In this document: positions 1 through 6,279 of the stretch, one piece after another
Layout of the letters: every line of letters starts with the position of its first letter
Position numbering within the stretch: the stretch's first letter is position 1
Assembly (NCBI GenBank): GCA_019090295.1
Contig: JAHRWG010000312.1
Location: forward strand, 1-8,377
Source: Cycloclasticus sp.
Lineage (GTDB): Bacteria > Pseudomonadota > Gammaproteobacteria > Methylococcales > Cycloclasticaceae
Direction: 5' to 3'
Length of the DNA: 8,377 nucleotides
Program-made: the position numbers and the translations under genes
The notes under the pieces: generated by a model
Told to the model about the DNA's origin: nothing
Databases searched by the model: none
The model's input: only the letters and a program-made list of their open reading frames with translations

Positions 1-159
1 ACTAATGGTGGGCGCGTTTTATGCGCTTGCGCACTCGGTGATTCAGTGCAAGAAGCCCAAGCTAAAGCCTATGAAGCGGTTAATGCCATTGATTGGGATA
101 AGGTTTATTTCCGAACCGACATTGCTTATCGAGCTATCGAACGGGAAAAACAATCCTAG
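1..159 (+). CDS. purD: Phosphoribosylamine-glycine ligase (GAR synthetase), C-terminal fragment
   Basis: The frame is open from the first base to a TAG at 157-159 and gives the last 52 residues of a protein whose 5' part lies outside the window. The tail reads ALGDSVQEAQAKAYEAV and then a VYFRTDIAYRAI segment, which is the characteristic end of PurD (family pattern: ALGD, a helix rich in A/Y, then the FRxDIGYRA motif). PurD is a cytoplasmic ATP-grasp ligase that joins phosphoribosylamine and glycine in the second step of de novo purine synthesis. The visible piece belongs to the C-terminal domain; the ATP-grasp core is not seen. The gene converges on rho and ends just before a shared terminator at 177-209. 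The identification rests on the tail only but the match is distinctive. Confidence 0.88.
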   Translation, partial: TNGGRVLCACALGDSVQEAQAKAYEAVNAIDWDKVYFRTDIAYRAIEREKQS

Positions 160-176
160 TTGGCATCATTTAAAGC

Positions 177-209
177 AAAAAAAAGAGCTTCAATTGAAGC
201 TCTTTTTTT
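177..209. terminator. Bidirectional Rho-independent terminator between purD and rho
   Basis: A run of eight A (177-184) precedes a 7-bp stem: 185-191 pairs with 196-202 around an AATT loop. Seven T (203-209) follow. The element is almost perfectly palindromic, so each strand reads as a stem followed by a U tract. It sits 18 bases after the purD stop and 17 bases beyond the rho stop, so it can end both convergent transcripts. The tetraloop is A/T-only and the stem contains GAGCTTC. Confidence 0.9.
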
Positions 210-225
210 ATCTGAACAATATCGA

Positions 226-1482
226 TTAACGCTTCATCGAGGCGAAGAATTCATCATTCGTTTTAGTTTTCTTAAAGCGTTCTAAAATAAACTCAATCGC
301 GCCCATCTCATCCATTGGGTTAAGAATCTTACGCAGAATCCATGTTTTTTGCAGAATATCCGCATCAACAAGGTATTCTTCACGACGCGTACCTGAACGG
401 TTCACATTGATCGCAGGGTACACACGTTTTTCTGCAATTTTTCGCTCTAGGTGCAATTCCATATTACCGGTTCCTTTGAACTCTTCGTAGATAACATCAT
501 CCATCCGTGAACCCGTTTCAACCAATGCTGTCGCAATAATCGTTAAACTACCACCTTCTTCAATTTTTCTTGCCGCACCAAAGAAACGTTTTGGGCGCTC
601 CAAGGCATTCGCATCTACACCACCAGAAAGGATTTTTCCAGAAGACGGCGCAACCGCGTTATATGCACGACCCAAACGAGTAATTGAATCCAACAGGATA
701 ATCACGTCACGTTTGTGCTCAACCATACGTTTAGCTTTTTCAATGACCATTTCAGCCACTTGCACATGACGCGATGCCGGCTCATCGAAGGTACTTGAGA
801 TCACTTCACCCTTCACAGTACGTGACATCTCAGTCACCTCTTCAGGGCGCTCATCAATCAGTAATACAATCAAATCACTTTCTGGGTTATTTTCTGCAAT
901 TGAGTGCGCGAGGTTTTGCAAGATCATCGTCTTACCTGCTTTCGGTGGTGACACAATCAACCCACGTTGGCCTTTGCCAATAGGTGATACCAAATCAATC
1001 ACTCGCGAGGTTAAATCCTCAGTCGTTCCATTGCCCATTTCAAGCTTAAGGCGCTCATTTGGGAATAGCGGTGTTAAGTCTTTAAAAGCAATTTTATTTT
1101 TTGCATGTTCGGGCTTTTCAAAATTAAGCTGATCCACCTTCAATAATGCAAAGTAGCGCTCATTATCTTTTGGAGGACGAATTTTCCCAGAAATCGTATC
1201 CCCTGTTCTTAAACCAAAGCGGCGAATCTGACTTGGTGATACATAAATATCATCGGGTCCCGCTAAAAATGAGCCATCTGCTGAACGTAAAAAGCCAAAA
1301 CCATCTGACAATACTTCAAGAACACCATCACCATGAATAGCATCACCTTTCTTTGCTACTTTTTTAAGGATTTCAAAAACAGTGTTTTGCTTTAATGATC
1401 GACCGATGTTGTCCACACCTAGATCTTTTGCAGTTTGAAGAATTTCGCTTGCTGGTTTACGCTTAAGTTCGGTTAAGTTCAT
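226..1482 (-). CDS. rho: Transcription termination factor Rho
   Basis: The product is a 418-residue protein (E. coli Rho has 419). Rho is a hexameric RNA-dependent ATPase that translocates along nascent RNA and releases RNA polymerase. The domains are all present: an N-terminal helical domain (1-47), a cold-shock-like RNA-binding domain with GFGFLR at 61-66, and a RecA-type ATPase. Within the ATPase are Walker A SPPKAGKT (178-185), catalytic Glu211 in DERPEE, Walker B VIILLD (260-265), the Q-loop around SGKILSGG (281-288) and the arginine finger Arg366 in RSGTRREEY. Residues known to contact bicyclomycin in E. coli (Arg212, Asp265, Ser266, Gly337) are conserved. The start is the ATG at 1480-1482, giving the family N-terminus MNLTELK; no strong Shine-Dalgarno precedes it. 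The gene lies downstream of trxA on the same strand, as in E. coli, but is separated by a trxA terminator, so it probably also has its own promoter. Confidence 0.98.
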   Translation of the reverse strand: MNLTELKRKPASEILQTAKDLGVDNIGRSLKQNTVFEILKKVAKKGDAIHGDGVLEVLSDGFGFLRSADGSFLAGPDDIYVSPSQIRRFGLRTGDTISGKIRPPKDNERYFALLKVDQLNFEKPEHAKNKIAFKDLTPLFPNERLKLEMGNGTTEDLTSRVIDLVSPIGKGQRGLIVSPPKAGKTMILQNLAHSIAENNPESDLIVLLIDERPEEVTEMSRTVKGEVISSTFDEPASRHVQVAEMVIEKAKRMVEHKRDVIILLDSITRLGRAYNAVAPSSGKILSGGVDANALERPKRFFGAARKIEEGGSLTIIATALVETGSRMDDVIYEEFKGTGNMELHLERKIAEKRVYPAINVNRSGTRREEYLVDADILQKTWILRKILNPMDEMGAIEFILERFKKTKTNDEFFASMKR

Positions 1483-1612
1483 ATGAATATATTTGGAATT
1501 AAAGAAGGGTATCCACGTGCTTAGATCAGCACTAAAGGATATTTAAACTATTTTTTTGATTTTTGCACGGCAAAATGCGTGCTAAGAGGTAATACTTTTT
1601 TAAGGTAACACT
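1483..1612 (-). promoter_or_regulatory. rho upstream leader with two small hairpins
   Basis: Between the trxA terminator and the rho start lie about 130 A/T-rich bases with no convincing leader ORF. Two inverted repeats are visible: GCACG/CGTGC (1565-1569 with 1578-1582, 8-base loop) and GTGCT/AGCAC (1517-1521 with 1528-1532, 6-base loop). Neither is followed by a U tract on the rho strand, so they are not obvious terminators. The segment must hold any rho-proximal promoter. One weak candidate on the minus strand is TTGCCG with TAGTTT 17 bases further on, too poor to call. In E. coli the rho leader is the site of autoregulation; whether the same holds here is inference. Confidence 0.4.
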
Positions 1613-1652
1613 AAAAAACGCCTTCGTCTAGTTATTCCATGACGAAGGCGTT
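1613..1652 (-). terminator. Rho-independent terminator of trxA
   Basis: Read on the minus strand, a perfect 12-bp stem (1641-1652 pairing with 1617-1628, core GACGAAGGCG) closes a 12-base loop (1629-1640). A run of six T follows, the complement of the A run at 1613-1618, with its first two bases inside the stem. It begins 5 bases after the trxA stop. It should separate most trxA transcripts from rho, although read-through is possible. Confidence 0.92.
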
Positions 1653-1657
1653 AAACT

Positions 1658-1984
1658 CTATAAATTACTGTCAATAAAGGCAGCTAATTGAGACTTAGAA
1701 ACAGCTCCTACTTTAGTCGCTTCTACTTCACCTGCTTTAAAAATCATCAACGTTGGAATACCACGTACTCCAAATCGACGAGGCACGGCTGGGTTTGAAT
1801 CAATATCAAGCTTAACAACTTTAAGCTTGCCAGCGTATTCATCGGCAATCTCATCGAGGATCGGCGCAATCATTTTGCATGGGCCACACCATTCTGCCCA
1901 AAAATCTACTAAAACTGCCTGATCAGACCCTAATACATCTGCTTCAAAAGCATCATCGCTGGTATGAACTACATTTTCACTCAC
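1658..1984 (-). CDS. trxA: Thioredoxin 1
   Basis: The product is a 108-residue, single-domain cytoplasmic thioredoxin, close to the 109 of E. coli TrxA. It reduces protein disulfides with electrons from thioredoxin reductase and supplies ribonucleotide reductase, methionine sulfoxide reductases and others. The active site WCGPCK has its cysteines at 33 and 36. The buried proton-transfer Asp27 and the cis-proline Pro77 in GIPT are in the standard positions. The start is a GTG (1982-1984), chosen because GGAG lies 8 bases upstream and because [10 protein letters not shown] aligns with the usual N-terminus. The gene is divergent from rhlB across 142 bases and upstream of rho, an arrangement shared with E. 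coli. A TATTAT (minus strand, 2026-2031) could be a -10 box but has no good -35. Confidence 0.97.
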   Translation of the reverse strand: MSENVVHTSDDAFEADVLGSDQAVLVDFWAEWCGPCKMIAPILDEIADEYAGKLKVVKLDIDSNPAVPRRFGVRGIPTLMIFKAGEVEATKVGAVSKSQLAAFIDSNL

Positions 1985-1992
1985 TATTTCTT

Positions 1993-1996
1993 CTCC
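1993..1996 (-). promoter_or_regulatory. Ribosome binding site supporting the trxA GTG start
   Basis: On the minus strand, GGAG followed by AAG lies 8 bases before a GTG codon. No ATG in the same frame and at a sensible distance competes, so this site decides the trxA start. Confidence 0.75.
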
Positions 1997-2126
1997 GTTC
2001 GGTTAATACTATGCATCGGTACATCATAATAGAGTACGATATATCTTCATAGCTTAACACGTTTGCTAGCAAGCTAAAATTGATTTAATTATCACTATAT
2101 TCCTTTAAATTTAAAATAAACCTCTT

Positions 2127-3395
2127 ATGTCTTCAACCCATTTAACCGACACTACATTTTCATCCCTTGGCTTAGCACAAAGCATCATAGATGGGCTGGA
2201 CGAAGCAGGCTTTAAAAACTGCACCCCTATCCAAGAGCAAACGCTACCCATCAGTATCTCAGGTAAAGACGTTGCGGGGCAGGCACAAACAGGAACAGGC
2301 AAAACGATTGCCTTTTTATTAGCCACTTACCACGCTCTTCTAAGCAAACCTGCTAGCGATAACAAGTCAGGGGTCAGAGCGCTTATTCTCGCACCGACGC
2401 GAGAGCTGGCCATCCAGATCCATAATGATGCTTTAATTATTGGCAAACACACGGGCATTAAGGTTGGCTTAGCTTATGGCGGCACTGACTATGAAAAGCA
2501 GCGTAAGACCTTAGAAGATGGTGTCGATATTTTAATTGGCACCCCAGGCCGTACCATCGACTTTTTTAAACAGAAGGTTTTTAACTTGAGAACGGCTGAC
2601 GTTTTGGTGTTAGATGAAGCCGACCGAATGTTTGATCTTGGTTTTATTAATGATATTCGTTATTTATTACGTCGCCTACCTGAACCAGAGAAGCGTTTAA
2701 ACTTACTTTTTTCTGCAACCTTATCATTCAAAGTGACCGAATTAGCTTACGAGCACATGAACAGTCCTGAAATGATTAGAATTGAGCCTGAGCAAGTAAC
2801 CGCTAAAATGGTCGTAGAATCCATTTACTACCCTTCAGATAATGAAAAAATTCCTCTATTAATCAAAATATTAAATGATGAAAAACCTAATCGGGGCATT
2901 ATTTTTATTAATACGAAACATAATGCTGATCGTTTAAACCGCTACTTAGAGGGAAATGGTTTTGATAATGCCGTTTTATCTGGCGATGTTCCGCAAAAGA
3001 AACGCCAGCAAATACTTATTCGTTTCCAAGAGGGAAAACTGCCTTTATTAATTGCTACTGACGTAGCCGCCCGAGGCTTGCACATACCTGAAGTCAGCCA
3101 TGTATTTAATTTTGACCTACCCCAAGATGCCGAAGATTATGTACATAGAATTGGTCGTACCGCACGATCAGGTGCTAGCGGCAAAGCCATTAGTTTTGCC
3201 TGTGAAACCTATGCGTACTCATTACCCGATATTGAAGCTTATATTTCTCATAAAATCCCTTTTAGTCAAATTGATAGCTCGTCTTTGCCTAAGGTTAAGC
3301 CCCCTGTAAAAAGAACGGTAAAACCACCGGCTAAACATCATCGACCAAAACCTAACGCTTCTAGAAAGCCTTCACCAAAAAGAACTAAGGCTTAA
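2127..3395 (+). CDS. rhlB: ATP-dependent RNA helicase RhlB
   Basis: The product is a 422-residue DEAD-box helicase (E. coli RhlB has 421) that unwinds RNA for degradation, in E. coli as part of the RNase E degradosome. Motifs in order: Q motif GFKNCTPIQ (28-36), motif I AQTGTGKT (53-60), Ia PTRELA (90-95), TPGR (139-142), DEAD (163-166), SAT (196-198), TDVAARGLH (311-319) and HRIGRTAR (340-347). The N-terminus [14 protein letters not shown] and the segment [13 protein letters not shown] track RhlB specifically rather than RhlE, SrmB or DeaD. A basic, proline-rich tail (about 389-422, repeated KPPxK/KPxx units) replaces the arginine-rich tail of E. coli and probably contacts RNA. There is no clear Shine-Dalgarno before the ATG. 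The divergent pairing with trxA matches E. coli. Whether it binds RNase E here cannot be told from the sequence. Confidence 0.95.
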   Translation: MSSTHLTDTTFSSLGLAQSIIDGLDEAGFKNCTPIQEQTLPISISGKDVAGQAQTGTGKTIAFLLATYHALLSKPASDNKSGVRALILAPTRELAIQIHNDALIIGKHTGIKVGLAYGGTDYEKQRKTLEDGVDILIGTPGRTIDFFKQKVFNLRTADVLVLDEADRMFDLGFINDIRYLLRRLPEPEKRLNLLFSATLSFKVTELAYEHMNSPEMIRIEPEQVTAKMVVESIYYPSDNEKIPLLIKILNDEKPNRGIIFINTKHNADRLNRYLEGNGFDNAVLSGDVPQKKRQQILIRFQEGKLPLLIATDVAARGLHIPEVSHVFNFDLPQDAEDYVHRIGRTARSGASGKAISFACETYAYSLPDIEAYISHKIPFSQIDSSSLPKVKPPVKRTVKPPAKHHRPKPNASRKPSPKRTKA

Positions 3396-3408
3396 TTCAC
3401 TCTTAAGC
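3390..3408. other. Inverted repeat spanning the convergent rhlB and yrfG stops
   Basis: GCTTAA (3390-3395) and TTAAGC (3403-3408) form a 6-bp stem with a 7-base loop. The repeat contains both stop codons: TAA of rhlB at 3393-3395 and the complement of the yrfG stop at 3403-3405. The minus strand continues with a weakly T-rich stretch, so it may act as a poor terminator for yrfG. No U tract follows on the plus strand. Confidence 0.3.
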
Positions 3409-4056
3409 AGGTTGGATTTCACTTAAATTCTTAACCGCCACAAACTCGTGCACCAGGCGTGGCGGCTGCGTTGTATCGGGTTGAGTCACTTCAACTAAAT
3501 GCCCAATTCCAAACGTATCCGCCGCCTTTAGGACGCTTAGACTATCATCAATGATAATTGTTCTAGACTTATTAAAGCGTTCTAACTTATAGAGTTCTCG
3601 CCAAAAATTCTGCTGCTCTTTTGGGTACCCTAAGTCATGCGCGGACACCATTGCATCAAAAAACTCAATTAGCCCTGTTTTTTTCATCTTAATCACCAAG
3701 CTTTCAACGTGTGCATTAGTCACCAATACACAGTATTTACCGGCTTGCTTTACAGCATGTAAAAATTCTCGAGTTTCCGGCAACTCCTTAATGGCCTCTT
3801 GGTGCTGAAGCTTTAACGCTACAATATCCACGCCCAGTCTATCGCTCCAATAATCCAAACAATACCAGTTTAACAAGCCTTCTTGCGATTTAAAAATAGG
3901 CCTCAACTGTAACTTAGCATCGGCTAACGACAGCCCTTCCTTCTTAGCAAAATAACTGGGTACCAAGGTTTGCCAGAAGTAGTTATCAAAATGTAAATCT
4001 AGCAGCGTGCCATCCATATCAAGCAGCACTGTATCAATACCCTTCCAGTCAATCAT
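3403..4056 (-). CDS. yrfG: HAD-family GMP/IMP nucleotidase YrfG
   Basis: The product is a 217-residue cytoplasmic haloacid-dehalogenase-type phosphatase. All HAD motifs are present: motif I DMDGT with nucleophile Asp13 and acid/base Asp15, motif II LVTNAH with Thr113, motif III Lys146 in GYPKEQ, and motif IV IIDDS with Asp170/Asp171. An alpha-helical cap lies between motifs I and II. The segments TVLLDMDGTLLDL, FDNYFWQ and LNWYCLDYWS are signatures of YrfG, which in E. coli dephosphorylates GMP and IMP. The substrate assignment therefore comes from family knowledge. The ATG start has AGGAG 6 bases upstream (4063-4067). The gene converges on rhlB with 7 bases between stops and diverges from nth. 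No partner gene here points to a dedicated pathway. Confidence 0.9.
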   Translation of the reverse strand: MIDWKGIDTVLLDMDGTLLDLHFDNYFWQTLVPSYFAKKEGLSLADAKLQLRPIFKSQEGLLNWYCLDYWSDRLGVDIVALKLQHQEAIKELPETREFLHAVKQAGKYCVLVTNAHVESLVIKMKKTGLIEFFDAMVSAHDLGYPKEQQNFWRELYKLERFNKSRTIIIDDSLSVLKAADTFGIGHLVEVTQPDTTQPPRLVHEFVAVKNLSEIQPA

Positions 4057-4255
4057 ATGTTACTCCTCTAACTACGCCTATACATCAGCACAACGCCATC
4101 CCATTTGGATCAGCAGCCGTATGGTGTCGGTAAAAAACTCAACACCAACTATTCTTGCTAAAAAGCTAACCAATAAGTGACCTATAAGCTGTTATGCTAA
4201 TCATACACCCTTACGTAAACATGCCACCACACCCTAATTAAGACAAGTAAATGAC

Positions 4256-4891
4256 ATGAATAAAGCAAAACGCTTAGAAATCTTTCAACGCCTAAGTCTA
4301 GCCATTCCAAACCCTGAAACTGAGTTAAATTACAATAGTCCCTTTGAATTACTAATAGCCGTTATTTTATCTGCTCAAGCAACTGATAAGGGCGTTAACA
4401 AAGCAACTGATAAGCTTTTTCCTGATGCTAACACCCCCGAAGCAATCGCTGAACTTGGTGAGCTTAGACTAAAAGCATACATCAAAACAATAGGCCTTTT
4501 TAACACCAAGGGTCGTAACATTATCAAAACGTGCCAGCTACTTATACAACGGCATAACAGTGAAGTCCCTCGTACTCGTGCGGAACTAGAAGCCCTTCCC
4601 GGTGTCGGTCGAAAAACAGCAAATGTTATGCTAAACACGGCATTTGGCTTCCCCACCATTGCTGTTGATACGCATATTTATCGCGTTAGCAACCGAACAA
4701 AAATTGGTATCGGTAAAACGGTGCTTGATGTTGAAAAAAAACTTGAGCGGCATATCCCCAAGGCCTTTATGTTAGATGCCCATCACTTACTCATTTTACA
4801 TGGTCGTTATACCTGTATTGCTCGCAAACCACGGTGTGGCTCCTGTGTTATTGAAGAACTATGTGAATACAAGAAAAAAATCATTGATTAA
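4256..4891 (+). CDS. nth: Endonuclease III (DNA glycosylase/AP lyase)
   Basis: The product is 211 residues, the same length as E. coli Nth. It is a bifunctional base-excision repair enzyme that removes oxidised pyrimidines (thymine glycol and others) and cleaves the abasic site by beta-elimination. The helix-hairpin-helix motif LPGVGRKTAN (114-123) contains catalytic Lys120. Asp138 in VDTH is the second catalytic residue. Four cysteines at 187, 194, 197 and 203 (C-x6-C-x2-C-x5-C) bind the [4Fe-4S] cluster. The start MNKAKRLEI is the usual Nth N-terminus. The ribosome binding site is weak, and an out-of-frame ATG at 4251 reaches a stop after one further codon. In E. coli nth ends the rsx (rnf) operon; here it stands alone behind a divergent promoter region. 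Confidence 0.97.
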   Translation: MNKAKRLEIFQRLSLAIPNPETELNYNSPFELLIAVILSAQATDKGVNKATDKLFPDANTPEAIAELGELRLKAYIKTIGLFNTKGRNIIKTCQLLIQRHNSEVPRTRAELEALPGVGRKTANVMLNTAFGFPTIAVDTHIYRVSNRTKIGIGKTVLDVEKKLERHIPKAFMLDAHHLLILHGRYTCIARKPRCGSCVIEELCEYKKKIID

Positions 4892-4953
4892 CATTTCTAG
4901 GCTAGCGCTTCCTGGTGTGAACTAATTTACAACTGTTTGAAAGTTTTTCTTAC

Positions 4954-5001
4954 CCACCTAGGTCTATTAAACCGCATATGGCAAACTGCATACTCAGGTG
5001 G
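4954..5001. promoter_or_regulatory. Inverted repeat in the region upstream of hvfA
   Basis: CCACCT (4954-4959) and AGGTGG (4996-5001) form a 6-bp inverted repeat 36 bases apart. It lies 50-97 bases before the hvfA start, in the 159-base gap after nth. The interval also holds a repeated GCATA (in GCATATG and GCATAC). This could be an operator or a looped leader structure. No CueR-type or other named copper-regulator box was recognised, and no confident -35/-10 pair was found in the gap. Confidence 0.25.
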
Positions 5002-5039
5002 CCATTAATTGCTACATTACAAATATCACTTTAACTGAC

Positions 5040-5044
5040 AAGGA
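5040..5044 (+). promoter_or_regulatory. Ribosome binding site of hvfA
   Basis: AAGGA lies 6 bases before the ATG at 5051. An in-frame second ATG at 5057 would be 12 bases away, so the first ATG is preferred. Confidence 0.7.
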
Positions 5045-5050
5045 CTACTT

Positions 5051-5404
5051 ATGAATATGCCTATAAAAAAACCCCTCGCTGCTGCACTGGGTGCCGCCTT
5101 TATTACCTCTGTTAGCTTCACATCAACTGTTAGCGCAGAGGTCAACCCGTTCGGAGTCACTGAACTTGAAACTGGGTATATGGTACTAGCCGAAGGTAAA
5201 TGTGGTGAAGGCAAATGCGGTGACAAGAAAGCTGCAAAAAAGGCTGCCGAAGCTAAATGCGGTGAAGGCAAGTGTGGCGACAAAAAAGCTGCAAAAAAGG
5301 CTGCCGAAGCTAAATGCGGTGAAGGCAAGTGTGGCGATAAAAAAGCTGTAAAGAAGGCTGCCGAAGCTAAATGCGGCGAAGGCAAGTGCGGCACTAAAAA
5401 ATAA
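5051..5404 (+). CDS. hvfA: HvfA-family oxazolone/thioamide-modified RiPP metallophore precursor
   Basis: This 117-residue peptide precursor is exported and cysteine-rich. A Sec signal peptide is evident: KK at 6-7, a hydrophobic core (about 8-23) and a cleavage site after VSA (residue 29). Next comes a short conserved segment (about 33-46, PFGVTELETGYMVL) seen in HvfA precursors. Then four repeat units run from 50 to 117. Eight cysteines (51, 56, 70, 75, 89, 94, 108, 113) sit in five EGKCG and three EAKCG motifs, joined by DKKA(A/V)KKAAEA linkers. In Haemophilus influenzae HvfA, EGKCG cysteines are converted by HvfBC to oxazolone/thioamide pairs that bind copper. The same chemistry is inferred here because hvfB and hvfC follow directly (14-base gap). 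The ATG is preceded by AAGGA. It is not a DUF2282 bufferin (BufA), whose cysteine motifs differ, nor a classical metallothionein. Confidence 0.92.
   Translation: MNMPIKKPLAAALGAAFITSVSFTSTVSAEVNPFGVTELETGYMVLAEGKCGEGKCGDKKAAKKAAEAKCGEGKCGDKKAAKKAAEAKCGEGKCGDKKAVKKAAEAKCGEGKCGTKK
5198..5401 (+). repeat. Coding tandem repeat of 57 bp in hvfA (3.6 copies)
   Basis: Three full 57-base units (5198-5254, 5255-5311, 5312-5368) are followed by a partial fourth of 33 bases (5369-5401) just before the stop. Each full unit encodes the 19 residues KCGEGKCGDKKAAKKAAEA, with one Ala-to-Val change in unit 3. Units 2 and 3 differ at only three bases, and unit 1 differs from unit 2 at only five, which suggests recent duplication or homogenisation. 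The last unit ends KCGTKK instead of KCGDKK. Confidence 0.95.
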
Positions 5405-5418
5405 ATACTATTGATACC

Positions 5419-6279
5419 ATGTCAAATACCTACCCTGTTACAGGGCCAGGTCTCGGACTACGGCGGGCCTTTGTTGGCCCGCTTATCGAGAACCCGCCAA
5501 GCAATATCGGCTTCTACGAAGTCGTCCCTGAAAACTGGATTAATTTAGGTGGCAAGTATGGCAAGCAACTTCGCCAACTCACCGAGCAATTCCCTTTCGT
5601 GGCACACGGCTTATCCCTCAGCATTGGCAGCCCCGACCCACTCGACACCGCTTTCGTTCGAGATGTTGGCCAGTTCCTCAAGCAGCATCAAATTAAAATC
5701 TACAGTGAACACCTAACCTATTGCAGTGATGGTGGCCATATGTATGACCTTATGCCCATTCCCTTTACTGAAGAGGCCATCGATCACGTAGCTCAACGAA
5801 TCATTCAAGTACAAGATATTCTTGGTGAGCAAATTGCCATTGAAAATGCCTCATACTACGCAGCGCCAGGCCAAGAGATGGAAGAGATTGATTTTCTCAA
5901 TGCTGTCATTCAAAAAGCGGACTGCAAACTGCTGATCGACATTAACAATATTTATGTCAACAGCGTAAACCATCAATATGACGCCGTGAAATTTCTAAAG
6001 CAGCTTCCTGGTGAGCGTATCAGCTATGCGCATATCGCTGGGCATTACAATGAAGCTGAGGACATCATCATTGACACTCACGGTGCTGATATTATTGACC
6101 CCGTTTGGTCATTGCTTGATATCGCATACCAACATTTTGGTGTTTTCCCAACCCTGCTGGAGCGAGATTTTAACATCCCTCCTTTAGCTGATTTATTGCA
6201 CGAGGTGAACACCATTGAACAAGCACAAATACGCCACCAATTTGCCAACAAAAAAGAGTTCAATCGTGGACACGCCTAG
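5419..6279 (+). CDS. hvfB: HvfB-family MNIO (DUF692) RiPP cysteine maturase
   Basis: The product is 286 residues, typical for the multinuclear non-heme iron-dependent oxidases (formerly DUF692; relatives MbnB, TglH). These are TIM-barrel enzymes that use iron and O2 to modify cysteine in peptides. The start GPGLGLRRAF (9-18) is characteristic. Candidate metal ligands and conserved motifs: Glu34/Glu38 in YEVVPENW, His63 in AHGLSLSIG, Glu97-His98 in SEHLTY, Glu142-Asn143 in IENAS, Asp174 and Asn176 in DINNIYVN, His205 and His209 in AHIAGH, Asp219 and His221 in DTHG, and Glu248/Asp250 in LERD. With HvfC it should form oxazolone/thioamide groups on HvfA cysteines in the cytoplasm before export. 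Fourteen bases separate it from hvfA and no clear Shine-Dalgarno is visible. It overlaps the probable hvfC start by 14 bases, so the three genes form an operon. Confidence 0.94.
   Translation: MSNTYPVTGPGLGLRRAFVGPLIENPPSNIGFYEVVPENWINLGGKYGKQLRQLTEQFPFVAHGLSLSIGSPDPLDTAFVRDVGQFLKQHQIKIYSEHLTYCSDGGHMYDLMPIPFTEEAIDHVAQRIIQVQDILGEQIAIENASYYAAPGQEMEEIDFLNAVIQKADCKLLIDINNIYVNSVNHQYDAVKFLKQLPGERISYAHIAGHYNEAEDIIIDTHGADIIDPVWSLLDIAYQHFGVFPTLLERDFNIPPLADLLHEVNTIEQAQIRHQFANKKEFNRGHA
6254..6258 (+). promoter_or_regulatory. Ribosome binding site deciding the hvfC start
   Basis: AAGAG lies 7 bases before a GTG codon at 6266-6268, inside the last codons of hvfB. It favours the GTG over an in-frame TTG at 6215, which lies 51 bases further upstream and would overlap hvfB by 65 bases. 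Confidence 0.55.

Noticed and set aside
5..229. Open frame of 74 codons at the left edge
   Set aside because: It overlaps the purD tail in another frame, has no family features and runs through the terminator at 177-209.
774..1340. Small plus-strand open frames inside rho (774-983, 1146-1340)
   Set aside because: They lie antisense to highly conserved rho coding sequence and show no ribosome binding site or domain.
2063..2072. Perfect 10-bp palindrome TTGCTAGCAA in the trxA-rhlB intergenic region
   Set aside because: It is short and matches no regulator site I can name. TTGCTA also turns up upstream of nth and hvfA, but with no consistent spacing to a -10 box, so it was not called as a promoter.
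2111..2326. Minus-strand open frame over the start of rhlB
   Set aside because: It is antisense to the RhlB Q motif and motif I region and has no independent support.
3100..3309. Plus-strand open frame inside rhlB
   Set aside because: It is an out-of-frame reading of the RhlB motif VI region.
4375..4659. Minus-strand open frame inside nth
   Set aside because: It is antisense to the Nth helix-hairpin-helix region and has no ribosome binding site or recognisable family.
4939..4970. TTGAAA-like -35 upstream of hvfA with nearby TATTAA
   Set aside because: The spacing (about 22 bases) is too long for a sigma-70 promoter.
5026..5394. Antisense open frame of 122 codons across hvfA, rich in repeated SPHLPSPHLASAAFF units
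   Set aside because: It is the mirror of the hvfA repeat array: a 57-base repeat without stops in one frame gives long open frames on the other strand too. It has no ribosome binding site, and the plus-strand reading has a signal peptide, a known precursor motif and matching maturation genes.
5198..5401. Regular repeats that might suggest a CRISPR array
   Set aside because: The units are contiguous with no unique spacers, stay in frame and encode a protein repeat.
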